Shown: positions 10,030-20,939 of the stretch, one piece after another
How positions within the stretch are numbered: the first letter of the stretch is position 1
How the letters are laid out: each line of letters begins with the position of its first letter
DNA from: Nereocystis luetkeana
Lineage: Eukaryota > Sar > Phaeophyceae > Laminariales > Laminariaceae
Direction of reading: 5' to 3'
DNA: 64,000 nt
Assembly (NCBI GenBank): GCA_031213475.1
Contig: JARUPZ010000035.1
Span: forward strand, 1,625,699 to 1,689,698
Made by a program: the position numbers and the translations under genes
The notes under the pieces: generated by a model
The model's database searches: none
Told to the model about the DNA's origin: nothing
Seen by the model: the letters and a program-made list of their open reading frames with translations, nothing else

Positions 10030-10440
10030 TGCGCACAAAATTGATTAGCGGAAAGCGCGAGAGCGTGAGTTAGCCACCCTTGGTACATCCGATGAAAATC
10101 GGTGAGCGGTGAGAATGCTGAACCCTATGCCCGATCTATGCGCAACGAAAAAAAGCACGTACCGGGGGGGAGAAGGGACGACACCTACCTGTGATCGCGG
10201 CTTGTCCAGAAGATCGCTGAGGGTAAAACCTCCTGTCGCGGGGGACCATAGTAAACAGGACCAAATATTGTTAGTAAAAATAGCTAGGTACTCGTAAATA
10301 TATACTGTAGGTTTTTGTTTGTACCGTGGGTCCTATTTAAAATCCCCCCCCCGTAATACGAGTTAGGCTGGAAAGTACAAGTGATGATTAAAAATAAAAT
10401 AAAATAAAATACAACAAAATAAAATAAAGACTTTTTTTGG
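10030..10440 (+). mobile_element. SINE S1, headless copy carrying a MITE
   Basis: From GATTAGCGGAAAGCGCGAGA to the A-rich tail (AAAATAAAATAAAATAAAAT) this follows the copy at 4,540-4,785. It is interrupted between AAAACCTCC and ACGAGTTAGGCTGG by a family M MITE. The polymerase III boxes are missing upstream. Confidence 0.75.
10234..10356 (-). mobile_element. MITE family M, copy 2 (inside SINE S1)
   Basis: CGCGGGGGACCATAGTAAAC to ATCCCCCCCCCGTAA with the reversed centre GGACCAAATATTGTTAGTAA. The left TTAC terminus is mutated. Comparison with the SINE at 4,728-4,745 shows the exact insertion point. Confidence 0.8.
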
Positions 10441-10540
10441 AACATACCTGGTGGCAGATTTTGATACGATTACTTCGTCGGTCTCGCTTTTCCACTGTTT
10501 TTACCTGAAAGCACCTGTATGTGCATACGACGGACAATAG

Positions 10541-11360
10541 TATTAGAGATGATACTTGTCAGTAACCATCATATTCGTTACTCGATTACACTTACGTCAT
10601 CTGGTATACATTTACGCATTCTATGTACAACAGACAGTTTTCCAGTCTGAGTTATAGTAGGATAGCAGCAGCTGTCTTTTTACACATATTATACTGCTGT
10701 GCACCCGTACGCACAGAATATAGTCCCAATGACGAGTAGTGCCATGGATCTACTGTTGTTGTGGTACGTACGTACATGATCTACGGTAGACAGCACATTT
10801 AGTACGTGCTATCATTGGTAAATAATGGAAAGGATATCTTCAGTATCCCTCCGAGACCGGTAGCATAGTTTTACTGTAGTTCTGGTTGGAGAAACAACAT
10901 AGGCTACACTGGGGTCATGGATATGTACCCCAAGATATATTGTTCTTTACAGTAAATCTGGGGGTTCTCTTCGTTGTTTTATTTTGAACGGAATACGAGG
11001 GTATTCCCTTATTTTGTTTTTGTTTGACCGAAGTGCAAGGGTCGTCCTTTGTTGCGAGCTGCGAGCGCACACGCGCACCGCCCTCCCCTTTGAGCTCACT
11101 CTACTTTTGCTCACCATCATCAGCTTCCAGCTGAGCAATCAATCAACAATGTGGCTTGGGGTCACCACACCATCTTCTTCTTCTCTTCTATGTTGAAGCT
11201 TCACGTACAAGTCACCTGACAGTGACTACGTGTTTGCCTCGAACATTTTGACTGTGTATTGCCGGCCATCGGCAATCGAGTCTAGGCGTACACACCAGCT
11301 ACGAGCTGGTACACACGCCAATCGCCATACCTAGTAGGTTATGCGCCATGAGCTTTAATA
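10541..11360 (+). mobile_element. LTR 1 of tandem LTR-element array
   Basis: An 820-bp repeat begins TATTAGAGATGATAC and ends GAGCTTTAATA. Its ends are imperfect inverted repeats (TATTAGAG against CTTTAATA), so the termini are TA...TA rather than the usual TG...CA. It is preceded by AATAG, the candidate target duplication, and followed directly by a primer-binding site. It matches the LTRs at 13,641 and 16,744 almost perfectly and the last one at 19,850 with several differences. No coding frame is meaningful within it. Confidence 0.8.
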
Positions 11361-11373
11361 GGTTATGAGCCTC
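11361..11373 (+). promoter_or_regulatory. Primer-binding site (half initiator-tRNA type)
   Basis: GGTTATGAGCCTC follows the LTR without a gap. It is complementary to the anticodon stem-loop of eukaryotic initiator methionine tRNA (GGCTCATAACC), as in the Drosophila copia element, which primes from a cleaved tRNA half. The same site recurs at 14,461 and 17,564. Confidence 0.65.
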
Positions 11374-11894
11374 GTAACGCGTAAACGCGGCAAGCTACTA
11401 GCAGCGGTGGCCCAAGACTGCCACCCTGGACTGCTACTGGCTCGCTATACATACAGCAGGAGGAGGACTGGACTTTTTCAAGATCAAGAAACCTGCTGCT
11501 ACGTACGACGAAAAGGAAGCTTCTTCTGCGACGAGAGGAACGAAACATCGAAGGTCCACGTACTTCGTTGAAACGTGAGTGACACGTGGTACATATACCG
11601 CGTGCTTGTACGAGGGTCCTGCGTAGGGCATTATATTACTGCTGTAGTTCACTACTGCAGTACTGCTGTAGTTCACTGCTGCTGTAGTCTAGTTGCTGTA
11701 ACTACCATAGAGACACCTACAGAGTACCACCGCGTAGGAGTTGTGACAATCTCACCTTCTCCGCTTTGTCTTTCCATAGACGAGGACCAATAATCTCGAG
11801 AAAACCTTGAGTGTACCTGCTGCTGTACGCTGAACAACAGCAACTCCACTTTACAACCCAGCAAACCTGAGGTTAGGAGCTCTGCTGAGCGTAG

Positions 11895-11930
11895 TCCATC
11901 TCGTGGATCGTAAGCCTCAGTTACTCTGAG
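11895..11930 (+). ncRNA. Two-hairpin motif R1 (copies at 14,995 and 18,098)
   Basis: Stem a is TCCAT(CTC)GTGGA with one G-U type pair. Stem b is CTCAG(TTACT)CTGAG. They are joined by TCGTAAGC. Transcription is inferred from position inside an LTR element; a functional RNA is a hypothesis. Confidence 0.45.
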
Positions 11931-12088
11931 CAACAGCGACATTTAAGTCAACTCCCGACAAGCATTTCTGCTGTCTGTTAAAGGAGCGCTGAACTTCGAT
12001 AAATAAATTAACCCGCTGTACGCTGCCCAACAGCAACTCCACATTACAACCCAGTAAATCTGAAGGTTAGGAGCTCTGCTGAGCGTAG

Positions 12089-12124
12089 TCCATCTCGTGG
12101 ATCGTAAGCCTCAGTTACTCTGAG
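12089..12124 (+). ncRNA. Two-hairpin motif R2 (copies at 15,189 and 18,292)
   Basis: Both stems are identical to R1 while the surrounding subrepeat differs at many positions, which indicates that the motif is the best-conserved part of the subrepeat. Confidence 0.45.
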
Positions 12125-12190
12125 CAACAGCGACATTGAAGTTATCTCCCGACAAGCGTTCTGCTGTCTCTGAACTTATTTCGATACATT

Positions 12191-12265
12191 TCCAAGAGGG
12201 CCTTCGGCCCCAGAGAGATTTTCTTTTCTCCAAGAGGGCCATCGGCCCCAGAGAGATTTTGTTTC
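12191..12265 (+). repeat. Duplicated GC-stem hairpin
   Basis: Two copies of CCAAGAGGGCC-NTC-GGCCCCAGAGAGATTTT lie head to tail. Each can fold as GGGCC(TTC or ATC)GGCCC. The first contains the stable CTTCGG loop closure. Confidence 0.6.
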
Positions 12266-12579
12266 GACAGTCGTCATTGGACTCCACGTGGATCCGTGAC
12301 CCCACACGACCGTTGAAACAAGAACTATAATAATAGCAAATAGTTTCTCCGAGGAGGATACGTACGACAACAGTTTAGTTTCGTGTCTTGATCACACAGC
12401 ACAGAGCAGTACTGCTATCTACTGTGTGCATCTCACCTCCGGCCATATTTCTCATACGAAGTGTGGACTCGAAAAATCTTGACTCAACGTCGAGTATTAT
12501 TATACTGCTGTACGCTGTCAAGGACAACTTCGCCACAACTCACAGCACCGCTGGGGTTAAGGAGCTCTGCCTAGTGTAG

Positions 12580-12615
12580 TCCACATCGTGGATCGTCAGC
12601 CTCGGGCAATCCGAG
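12580..12615 (+). ncRNA. Two-hairpin motif R3 (copies at 15,680 and 18,783)
   Basis: Stem a is TCCAC(ATC)GTGGA, where the G-U type pair of R1 is now C-G. Stem b is CTCGG(GCAAT)CCGAG, where the A-T pair of R1 is now G-C. Linker TCGTCAGC. Both changes keep pairing. Confidence 0.5.
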
Positions 12616-12858
12616 CTGCAGTTGTATAGAAGTAACTCCCAGCGGTACCACCGTCTGTAAAAAGGGACCCTGACTCTGCCTGACTTCAAAATTTTCCAAC
12701 AGGGACCTCCCCGCGGGATCATCAAGGAGAAGCCCCCGGAAATAACTCAAATCTCGATAGTGCATCGCGTCGAGTACTTACGTAGCTTGGTGCTGTTTTA
12801 ATAGCTACCCCAAAGACAATCACAGTACTCCTGTAGATTAGAGGCATTGCTAGGCGCC

Positions 12859-12900
12859 ATCCACTACTACTGTGGATTTGTCAGCCTCGTGAATCACGAG
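12859..12900 (+). ncRNA. Two-hairpin motif R4 (copies at 15,959 and 19,062)
   Basis: Stem a is ATCCAC(TACTACT)GTGGAT and stem b is CTCGTG(AAT)CACGAG, each 6 bp. Loop lengths and sequences differ from R1-R3 while the stems stay perfect. The linker is TTGTCAGC. Confidence 0.5.
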
Positions 12901-13628
12901 CAAAATCTATTATAGGGAGCTGGAGTATCCTCGCCAGGGGCCGGGAAACACCATCACCAAGAACTACAATATTTAACAAAAGATTCCTCACCAGGGACCG
13001 GAACGTCATCATCAGAGAATGGAACACTACCACCGCAACAAGCTGGAGTGTCATCATCATCAGGATGTATCATCGTGTGCATCTTCTTTTTTACCCGGGG
13101 ACGCACCTGGGGGATACAGCAGGGAACTCTGGTAAAGTACTACTTACTGCCTGTATCTGGTTGTCTTTTGAGCAAGCAGTAAACCACTTGCAGTGATCGT
13201 CCACATTGTTCCTTTGTTTGTTTTTGGGGCGGCAGGAACTTTCGACCAGGTTTATTCTTTCCTGTGATTGTAGCGGATCGACAAACCATTTTCACTTCAT
13301 AAAGACTACCAGGTACTCCTGCAGCAACCCTCGTAGTATGTAGTTTAGGTATACACACCCACCTCATACAAGCAGGTGTTGCAGTAGTATTAAATAGAAC
13401 AGAACGATTCTATGTTCGGTAATTTTATTGTGCCCTTTATGTGTTGAATTCACTCCTTGGATCTCATACGGTCGGTACATCATGTACAACTGATTATCCT
13501 TGGAACCATCATGCAGGTACATTATGTACAAATAAGTGTTCCCAAAACAATATCACTCCTTGATGTTGCATGTGTGTTTCTTTTTAAGAAGTTTTAGCAT
13601 GTAACGCAGAGTAAGAAAGTGTACGCTT

Positions 13629-13640
13629 AACGGGAGGAGG
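13629..13640 (+). promoter_or_regulatory. Polypurine tract
   Basis: AACGGGAGGAGG ends immediately before LTR 2, the expected place of the plus-strand DNA primer of an LTR element. Identical tracts end at 16,743 and 19,846. Confidence 0.65.
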
Positions 13641-14460
13641 TATTAGAGATGATACTTGTCAGTAACCATCATATTCGTTACTCGATTACACTTACGTCAT
13701 CTGGTATACATTTACGCATTCTATGTACAACAGACAGTTTTCCAGTCTGAGTTATAGTAGGATAGCAGCAGCTGTCTTTTTACACATATTATACTGCTGT
13801 GCACCCGTACGCACAGAATATAGTCCCAATGACGAGTAGTGCCATGGATCTACTGTTGTTGTGGTACGTACGTACATGATCTACGGTAGACAGCACATTT
13901 AGTACGTGCTATCATTGGTAAATAATGGAAAGGATATCTTCAGTATCCCTCCGAGACCGGTAGCATAGTTTTACTGTAGTTCTGGTTGGAGAAACAACAT
14001 AGGCTACACTGGGGTCATGGATATGTACCCCAAGATATATTGTTCTTTACAGTAAATCTGGGGGTTCTCTTCGTTGTTTTATTTTGAACGGAATACGAGG
14101 GTATTCCCTTATTTTGTTTTTGTTTGACCGAAGTGCAAGGGTCGTCCTTTGTTGCGAGCTGCGAACGCACACGCGCACCGCCCTCCCCTTTGAGCTCACT
14201 CTACTTTTGCTCACCATCATCAGCTTCCAGCTGAGCAATCAATCAACAATGTGGCTTGGGGTCACCACACCATCTTCTTCTTCTCTTCTATGTTGAAGCT
14301 TCACGTACAAGTCACCTGACAGTGACTACGTGTTTGCCTCGAACATTTTGACTGTGTATTGCCGGCCATCGGCAATCGAGTCTAGGCGTACACACCAGCT
14401 ACGAGCTGGTACACACGCCAATCGCCATACCTAGTAGGTTATGCGCCATGAGCTTTAATA
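13641..14460 (+). mobile_element. LTR 2 of tandem array
   Basis: 820 bp, identical to LTR 1 as far as read except GCGAACGC in place of GCGAGCGC near 14,160. It serves as 3' LTR of unit 1 and 5' LTR of unit 2. Confidence 0.8.
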
Positions 14461-16743
14461 GGTTATGAGCCTCGTAACGCGTAAACGCGGCAAGCTACTA
14501 GCAGCGGTGGCCCAAGACTGCCACCCTGGACTGCTACTGGCTCGCTATACATACAGCAGGAGGAGGACTGGACTTTTTCAAGATCAAGAAACCTGCTGCT
14601 ACGTACGACGAAAAGGAAGCTTCTTCTGCGACGAGAGGAACGAAACATCGAAGGTCCACGTACTTCGTTGAAACGTGAGTGACACGTGGTACATATACCG
14701 CGTGCTTGTACGAGGGTCCTGCGTAGGGCATTATATTACTGCTGTAGTTCACTACTGCAGTACTGCTGTAGTTCACTGCTGCTGTAGTCTAGTTGCTGTA
14801 ACTACCATAGAGACACCTACAGAGTACCACCGCGTAGGAGTTGTGACAATCTCACCTTCTCCGCTTTGTCTTTCCATAGACGAGGACCAATAATCTCGAG
14901 AAAACCTTGAGTGTACCTGCTGCTGTACGCTGAACAACAGCAACTCCACTTTACAACCCAGCAAACCTGAGGTTAGGAGCTCTGCTGAGCGTAGTCCATC
15001 TCGTGGATCGTAAGCCTCAGTTACTCTGAGCAACAGCGACATTTAAGTCAACTCCCGACAAGCATTTCTGCTGTCTGTTAAAGGAGCGCTGAACTTCGAT
15101 AAATAAATTAACCCGCTGTACGCTGCCCAACAGCAACTCCACATTACAACCCAGTAAATCTGAAGGTTAGGAGCTCTGCTGAGCGTAGTCCATCTCGTGG
15201 ATCGTAAGCCTCAGTTACTCTGAGCAACAGCGACATTGAAGTTATCTCCCGACAAGCGTTCTGCTGTCTCTGAACTTATTTCGATACATTTCCAAGAGGG
15301 CCTTCGGCCCCAGAGAGATTTTCTTTTCTCCAAGAGGGCCATCGGCCCCAGAGAGATTTTGTTTCGACAGTCGTCATTGGACTCCACGTGGATCCGTGAC
15401 CCCACACGACCGTTGAAACAAGAACTATAATAATAGCAAATAGTTTCTCCGAGGAGGATACGTACGACAACAGTTTAGTTTCGTGTCTTGATCACACAGC
15501 ACAGAGCAGTACTGCTATCTACTGTGTGCATCTCACCTCCGGCCATATTTCTCATACGAAGTGTGGACTCGAAAAATCTTGACTCAACGTCGAGTATTAT
15601 TATACTGCTGTACGCTGTCAAGGACAACTTCGCCACAACTCACAGCACCGCTGGGGTTAAGGAGCTCTGCCTAGTGTAGTCCACATCGTGGATCGTCAGC
15701 CTCGGGCAATCCGAGCTGCAGTTGTATAGAAGTAACTCCCAGCGGTACCACCGTCTGTAAAAAGGGACCCTGACTCTGCCTGACTTCAAAATTTTCCAAC
15801 AGGGACCTCCCCGCGGGATCATCAAGGAGAAGCCCCCGGAAATAACTCAAATCTCGATAGTGCATCGCGTCGAGTACTTACGTAGCTTGGTGCTGTTTTA
15901 ATAGCTACCCCAAAGACAATCACAGTACTCCTGTAGATTAGAGGCATTGCTAGGCGCCATCCACTACTACTGTGGATTTGTCAGCCTCGTGAATCACGAG
16001 CAAAATCTATTATAGGGAGCCGGAGTGTCATCGACGGCAGACAGCGGGAAACACCATCACCAAGAACTACAATATTTAACAAAAGATTCCTCACCAGGGA
16101 CCGGAACGTCATCATCAGAGAATGGAACACTACCACCGCAACAAGCTGGAGTGTCATCATCATCAGGATGTATCATCGTGTGCATCTTCTTTTTTACCCG
16201 GGGACGCACCTGGGGGATACAGCAGGGAACTCTGGTAAAGTACTACTTACTGCCTGTATCTGGTTGTCTTTTGAGCAAGCAGTAAACCACTTGCAGTGAT
16301 CGTCCACATTGTTCCTTTGTTTGTTTTTGGGGCGGCAGGAACTTTCGACCAGGTTTATTCTTTCCTGTGATTGTAGCGGATCGACAAACCATTTTCACTT
16401 CATAAAGACTACCAGGTACTCCTGCAGCAACCCTCGTAGTATGTAGTTTAGGTATACACACCCACCTCATACAAGCAGGTGTTGCAGTAGTATTAAATAG
16501 AACAGAACGATTCTATGTTCGGTAATTTTATTGTGCCCTTTATGTGTTGAATTCACTCCTTGGATCTCATACGGTCGGTACATCATGTACAACTGATTAT
16601 CCTTGGAACCATCATGCAGGTACATTATGTACAAATAAGTGTTCCCAAAACAATATCACTCCTTGATGTTGCATGTGTGTTTCTTTTTAAGAAGTTTTAG
16701 CATGTAACGCAGAGTAAGAAAGTGTACGCTTAACGGGAGGAGG
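14461..16743 (+). mobile_element. Internal region 2 of LTR array (non-coding)
   Basis: 2,283 bp, nearly identical to region 1. The clear difference is one block near 16,019-16,050, where CCGGAGTGTCATCGACGGCA replaces the CTGGAGTATCCTCGCCAGGG of region 1, a net gain of 3 bp. Subrepeats, hairpins, primer site and purine tract are all kept. Confidence 0.75.
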
Positions 16744-17563
16744 TATTAGAGATGATACTTGTCAGTAACCATCATATTCGTTACTCGATTACACTTACGT
16801 CATCTGGTATACATTTACGCATTCTATGTACAACAGACAGTTTTCCAGTCTGAGTTATAGTAGGATAGCAGCAGCTGTCTTTTTACACATATTATACTGC
16901 TGTGCACCCGTACGCACAGAATATAGTCCCAATGACGAGTAGTGCCATGGATCTACTGTTGTTGTGGTACGTACGTACATGATCTACGGTAGACAGCACA
17001 TTTAGTACGTGCTATCATTGGTAAATAATGGAAAGGATATCTTCAGTATCCCTCCGAGACCGGTAGCATAGTTTTACTGTAGTTCTGGTTGGAGAAACAA
17101 CATAGGCTACACTGGGGTCATGGATATGTACCCCAAGATATATTGTTCTTTACAGTAAATCTGGGGGTTCTCTTCGTTGTTTTATTTTGAACGGAATACG
17201 AGGGTATTCCCTTATTTTGTTTTTGTTTGACCGAAGTGCAAGGGTCGTCCTTTGTTGCGAGCTGCGAACGCACACGCGCACCGCCCTCCCCTTTGAGCTC
17301 ACTCTACTTTTGCTCACCATCATCAGCTTCCAGCTGAGCAATCAATCAACAATGTGGCTTGGGGTCACCACACCATCTTCTTCTTCTCTTCTATGTTGAA
17401 GCTTCACGTACAAGTCACCTGACAGTGACTACGTGTTTGCCTCGAACATTTTGACTGTGTATTGCCGGCCATCGGCAATCGAGTCTAGGCGTACACACCA
17501 GCTACGAGCTGGTACACACGCCAATCGCCATACCTAGTAGGTTATGCGCCATGAGCTTTAATA
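16744..17563 (+). mobile_element. LTR 3 of tandem array
   Basis: 820 bp, sharing the GCGAACGC variant with LTR 2. This marks units 2 and 3 as the most recent duplication. Confidence 0.8.
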
Positions 17564-19849
17564 GGTTATGAGCCTCGTAACGCGTAAACGCGGCAAGCTA
17601 CTAGCAGCGGTGGCCCAAGACTGCCACCCTGGACTGCTACTGGCTCGCTATACATACAGCAGGAGGAGGACTGGACTTTTTCAAGATCAAGAAACCTGCT
17701 GCTACGTACGACGAAAAGGAAGCTTCTTCTGCGACGAGAGGAACGAAACATCGAAGGTCCACGTACTTCGTTGAAACGTGAGTGACACGTGGTACATATA
17801 CCGCGTGCTTGTACGAGGGTCCTGCGTAGGGCATTATATTACTGCTGTAGTTCACTACTGCAGTACTGCTGTAGTTCACTGCTGCTGTAGTCTAGTTGCT
17901 GTAACTACCATAGAGACACCTACAGAGTACCACCGCGTAGGAGTTGTGACAATCTCACCTTCTCCGCTTTGTCTTTCCATAGACGAGGACCAATAATCTC
18001 GAGAAAACCTTGAGTGTACCTGCTGCTGTACGCTGAACAACAGCAACTCCACTTTACAACCCAGCAAACCTGAGGTTAGGAGCTCTGCTGAGCGTAGTCC
18101 ATCTCGTGGATCGTAAGCCTCAGTTACTCTGAGCAACAGCGACATTTAAGTCAACTCCCGACAAGCATTTCTGCTGTCTGTTAAAGGAGCGCTGAACTTC
18201 GATAAATAAATTAACCCGCTGTACGCTGCCCAACAGCAACTCCACATTACAACCCAGTAAATCTGAAGGTTAGGAGCTCTGCTGAGCGTAGTCCATCTCG
18301 TGGATCGTAAGCCTCAGTTACTCTGAGCAACAGCGACATTGAAGTTATCTCCCGACAAGCGTTCTGCTGTCTCTGAACTTATTTCGATACATTTCCAAGA
18401 GGGCCTTCGGCCCCAGAGAGATTTTCTTTTCTCCAAGAGGGCCATCGGCCCCAGAGAGATTTTGTTTCGACAGTCGTCATTGGACTCCACGTGGATCCGT
18501 GACCCCACACGACCGTTGAAACAAGAACTATAATAATAGCAAATAGTTTCTCCGAGGAGGATACGTACGACAACAGTTTAGTTTCGTGTCTTGATCACAC
18601 AGCACAGAGCAGTACTGCTATCTACTGTGTGCATCTCACCTCCGGCCATATTTCTCATACGAAGTGTGGACTCGAAAAATCTTGACTCAACGTCGAGTAT
18701 TATTATACTGCTGTACGCTGTCAAGGACAACTTCGCCACAACTCACAGCACCGCTGGGGTTAAGGAGCTCTGCCTAGTGTAGTCCACATCGTGGATCGTC
18801 AGCCTCGGGCAATCCGAGCTGCAGTTGTATAGAAGTAACTCCCAGCGGTACCACCGTCTGTAAAAAGGGACCCTGACTCTGCCTGACTTCAAAATTTTCC
18901 AACAGGGACCTCCCCGCGGGATCATCAAGGAGAAGCCCCCGGAAATAACTCAAATCTCGATAGTGCATCGCGTCGAGTACTTACGTAGCTTGGTGCTGTT
19001 TTAATAGCTACCCCAAAGACAATCACAGTACTCCTGTAGATTAGAGGCATTGCTAGGCGCCATCCACTACTACTGTGGATTTGTCAGCCTCGTGAATCAC
19101 GAGCAAAATCTATTATAGGGAGCCGGAGTGTCATCGACGGCAGACAGCGGGAAACACCATCACCAAGAACTACAATATTTAACAAAAGATTCCTCACCAG
19201 GGACCGGAACGTCATCATCAGAGAATGGAACACTACCACCGCAACAAGCTGGAGTGTCATCATCATCAGGATGTATCATCGTGTGCATCTTCTTTTTTAC
19301 CCGGGGACGCACCTGGGGGATACAGCAGGGAACTCTGGTAAAGTACTACTTACTGCCTGTATCTGGTTGTCTTTTGAGCAAGCAGTAAACCACTTGCAGT
19401 GATCGTCCACATTGTTCCTTTGTTTGTTTTTGGGGCGGCAGGAACTTTCGACCAGGTTTATTCTTTCCTGTGATTGTAGCGGATCGACAAACCATTTTCA
19501 CTTCATAAAGACTACCAGGTACTCCTGTAGCAACCCTCGTAGTATGTAGTTTAGGTATACACACCCACCTCATACAAGCAGGTGTTGCAGTAGTATTAAA
19601 TAGAACAGAACGATTCTATGTTCGGTAATTTTATTGTGCCCTTTATGTGTTGAATTCACTCCTTGGATCTCATACGGTCGGTACATCATGTACAACTGAT
19701 TATCCTTGGAACCATCATGCAGGTACATTATGTACAAATAAGTGTTCCCAAAACAATATCACTCCTTGATGTTGCATGTGTGTTTCTTTTTAAGAAGTTT
19801 TAGCATGTAACGCAGAGTAAGAAAGTGTACGCTTAACGGGAGGAGGTAT
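17564..19849 (+). mobile_element. Internal region 3 of LTR array (non-coding)
   Basis: Matches region 2 including its variant block, with a C-to-T change at CTCCTGTAGCAACCC near 19,526 and an extra TAT just before LTR 4. Confidence 0.75.
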
Positions 19850-20653
19850 TATTAGAGATGATACTTGTCAGTAACCATCATATTCGTTACTCGATTACAC
19901 TTACGTCATCTGGTATACATTTACGCATTCTATGTACAACAGACAGTTTTCCAGTCTGAGTTATAGTAGGATAGCAGCAGCTGTCTTTTTACACATATAC
20001 TGCTGTGCACCCGTACGCACAGAATATAGTCCCAATGACGAGTAGTGCCATGGATCTACTGTTGTTGTGGTACGTACGTACATGATTTACGGTAGACAGC
20101 ACATTTAGTACGTGCTATCATTGGTAAATAATGGAAAGGATATCTTCAGTATCCCTCCGAGACCGGTAGCATAGTTTTACTGTAGTTCTGGTTGGAGAAA
20201 CAACATAGAGGCTACACTGGGGTCATGGATATGTACCCCAAGATATATTGTTCTTTACAGTAAATCTGGGGGTTCTCTTCGTTGTTTTATTTTGAACGGA
20301 ATACGAGGGTATTCCCTCATTTTGTTTTTGTTTGACCGAAGTGCAAGGGTCGTCCTTTGTTGCGAGCTGCGAGCGCACACGCGCACCGCCCTCCCCTTTG
20401 AGCTCACTCTACTTTTGCTCACCATCATCAGCTTCCAGCTGAGCAATCAATCAACAATGTGGCTTGGGGTCACCACACCATCTTCTTTTTCTCTTCTATG
20501 TTGAAGCTTCACGTACAAGTCACCTGACAGTGACTACGTGTTTGCCTCGAACATTTTGACTGTGTATTGCCGGCCATCGGCAATCGAGTCTATCTAGGCG
20601 TACACACCAGCTACGAGCTGGTACACACGCCAATCGCCATACGGGCTTTAATA
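19850..20653 (+). mobile_element. LTR 4 (terminal, diverged) of tandem array
   Basis: It shares the LTR sequence but carries several private differences: a 3-bp loss near 19,997, small gains near 20,206 and 20,592, three or more substitutions, and loss of about 20 bp near the end (CGCCATAC joined to GGGCTTTAATA). It keeps the GCGAGCGC variant of LTR 1. The greater divergence marks it as an original outer LTR. Its start may be 19,847 because of a TAT duplication. Confidence 0.75.
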
Positions 20654-20665
20654 AATACCTGGTAG
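20654..20665. repeat. Target-site duplication split by TACCTGGTA
   Basis: The right flank reads AATACCTGGTAG. Removing CCTGGTA leaves AATAG, identical to the 5 bp at 10,536-10,540 before LTR 1. This supports a single integration of the whole array's founder and a later 7-bp insertion. Confidence 0.7.
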
Positions 20666-20712
20666 TTACATTGGTTTTCGTACGTACCTTGTGCCATGAT
20701 AGTCTAAAGTTT

Positions 20713-20930
20713 GCTTGTTTTTTTGCTGGTTTTGTTTTTCACGAGGCAGAATAGTACCTACCATGGTACTTGTTATTAACGTCACTGGTGTTTCTAGTTT
20801 AACGAGTTGTATACCCTTCATGGGGAATAACCCACGCAATTATCAGGGACGTGGTATCATAGCTGTGCTGCCCCTTTTTTGTGTCAGACAGCCCAGGAAA
20901 AGATGGCGATCGTTGATATTCGTGTCTGGT
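20713..20930 (+). mobile_element. Retroposon RP1, partial
   Basis: It follows 3,248-3,465 through TTTTTCACGAGGCAGAATAG, TATACCCTTCATGGGGAATA and GATGGCGATCGTTGATATTC, then stops. No (AAC)n tail is present, so the copy is cut at the 3' side. Confidence 0.65.
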
Positions 20931-20939
20931 ATAGTATAA

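Larger units (their letters stand above)
11361..13640 (+). mobile_element. Internal region 1 of LTR array (non-coding)
   Basis: 2,280 bp without any frame above 90 codons and no gag, protease, polymerase or integrase motif. That matches large non-autonomous LTR elements (LARD-type) which rely on another element's proteins. It holds four diverged subrepeats of about 200 bp (11,811-12,010; 12,011-12,190; 12,500-12,700; 12,790-12,930) sharing the two-hairpin motif listed separately. It also has a duplicated GGGCC-loop-GGCCC hairpin near 12,191-12,265, and ends in the purine tract AACGGGAGGAGG just before LTR 2. One TACCAGGTA lies at 13,307-13,315. Confidence 0.75.

Noticed and set aside
10541-13640. 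Hammerhead retrozyme
   Set aside because: I found no CTGATGA plus GAAA core in the unit.
10984-19573. Open frames of 60-89 codons repeated in every unit of the LTR array, on both strands
   Set aside because: They overlap each other on both strands, show no domain, and repeat only because the DNA repeats. The region also contains structured RNA-like motifs.
10541-20653. CRISPR array or satellite
   Set aside because: The units are 3.1 kb without short direct repeats and unique spacers. LTR-type ends, primer site and purine tract fit an LTR element better than a satellite.
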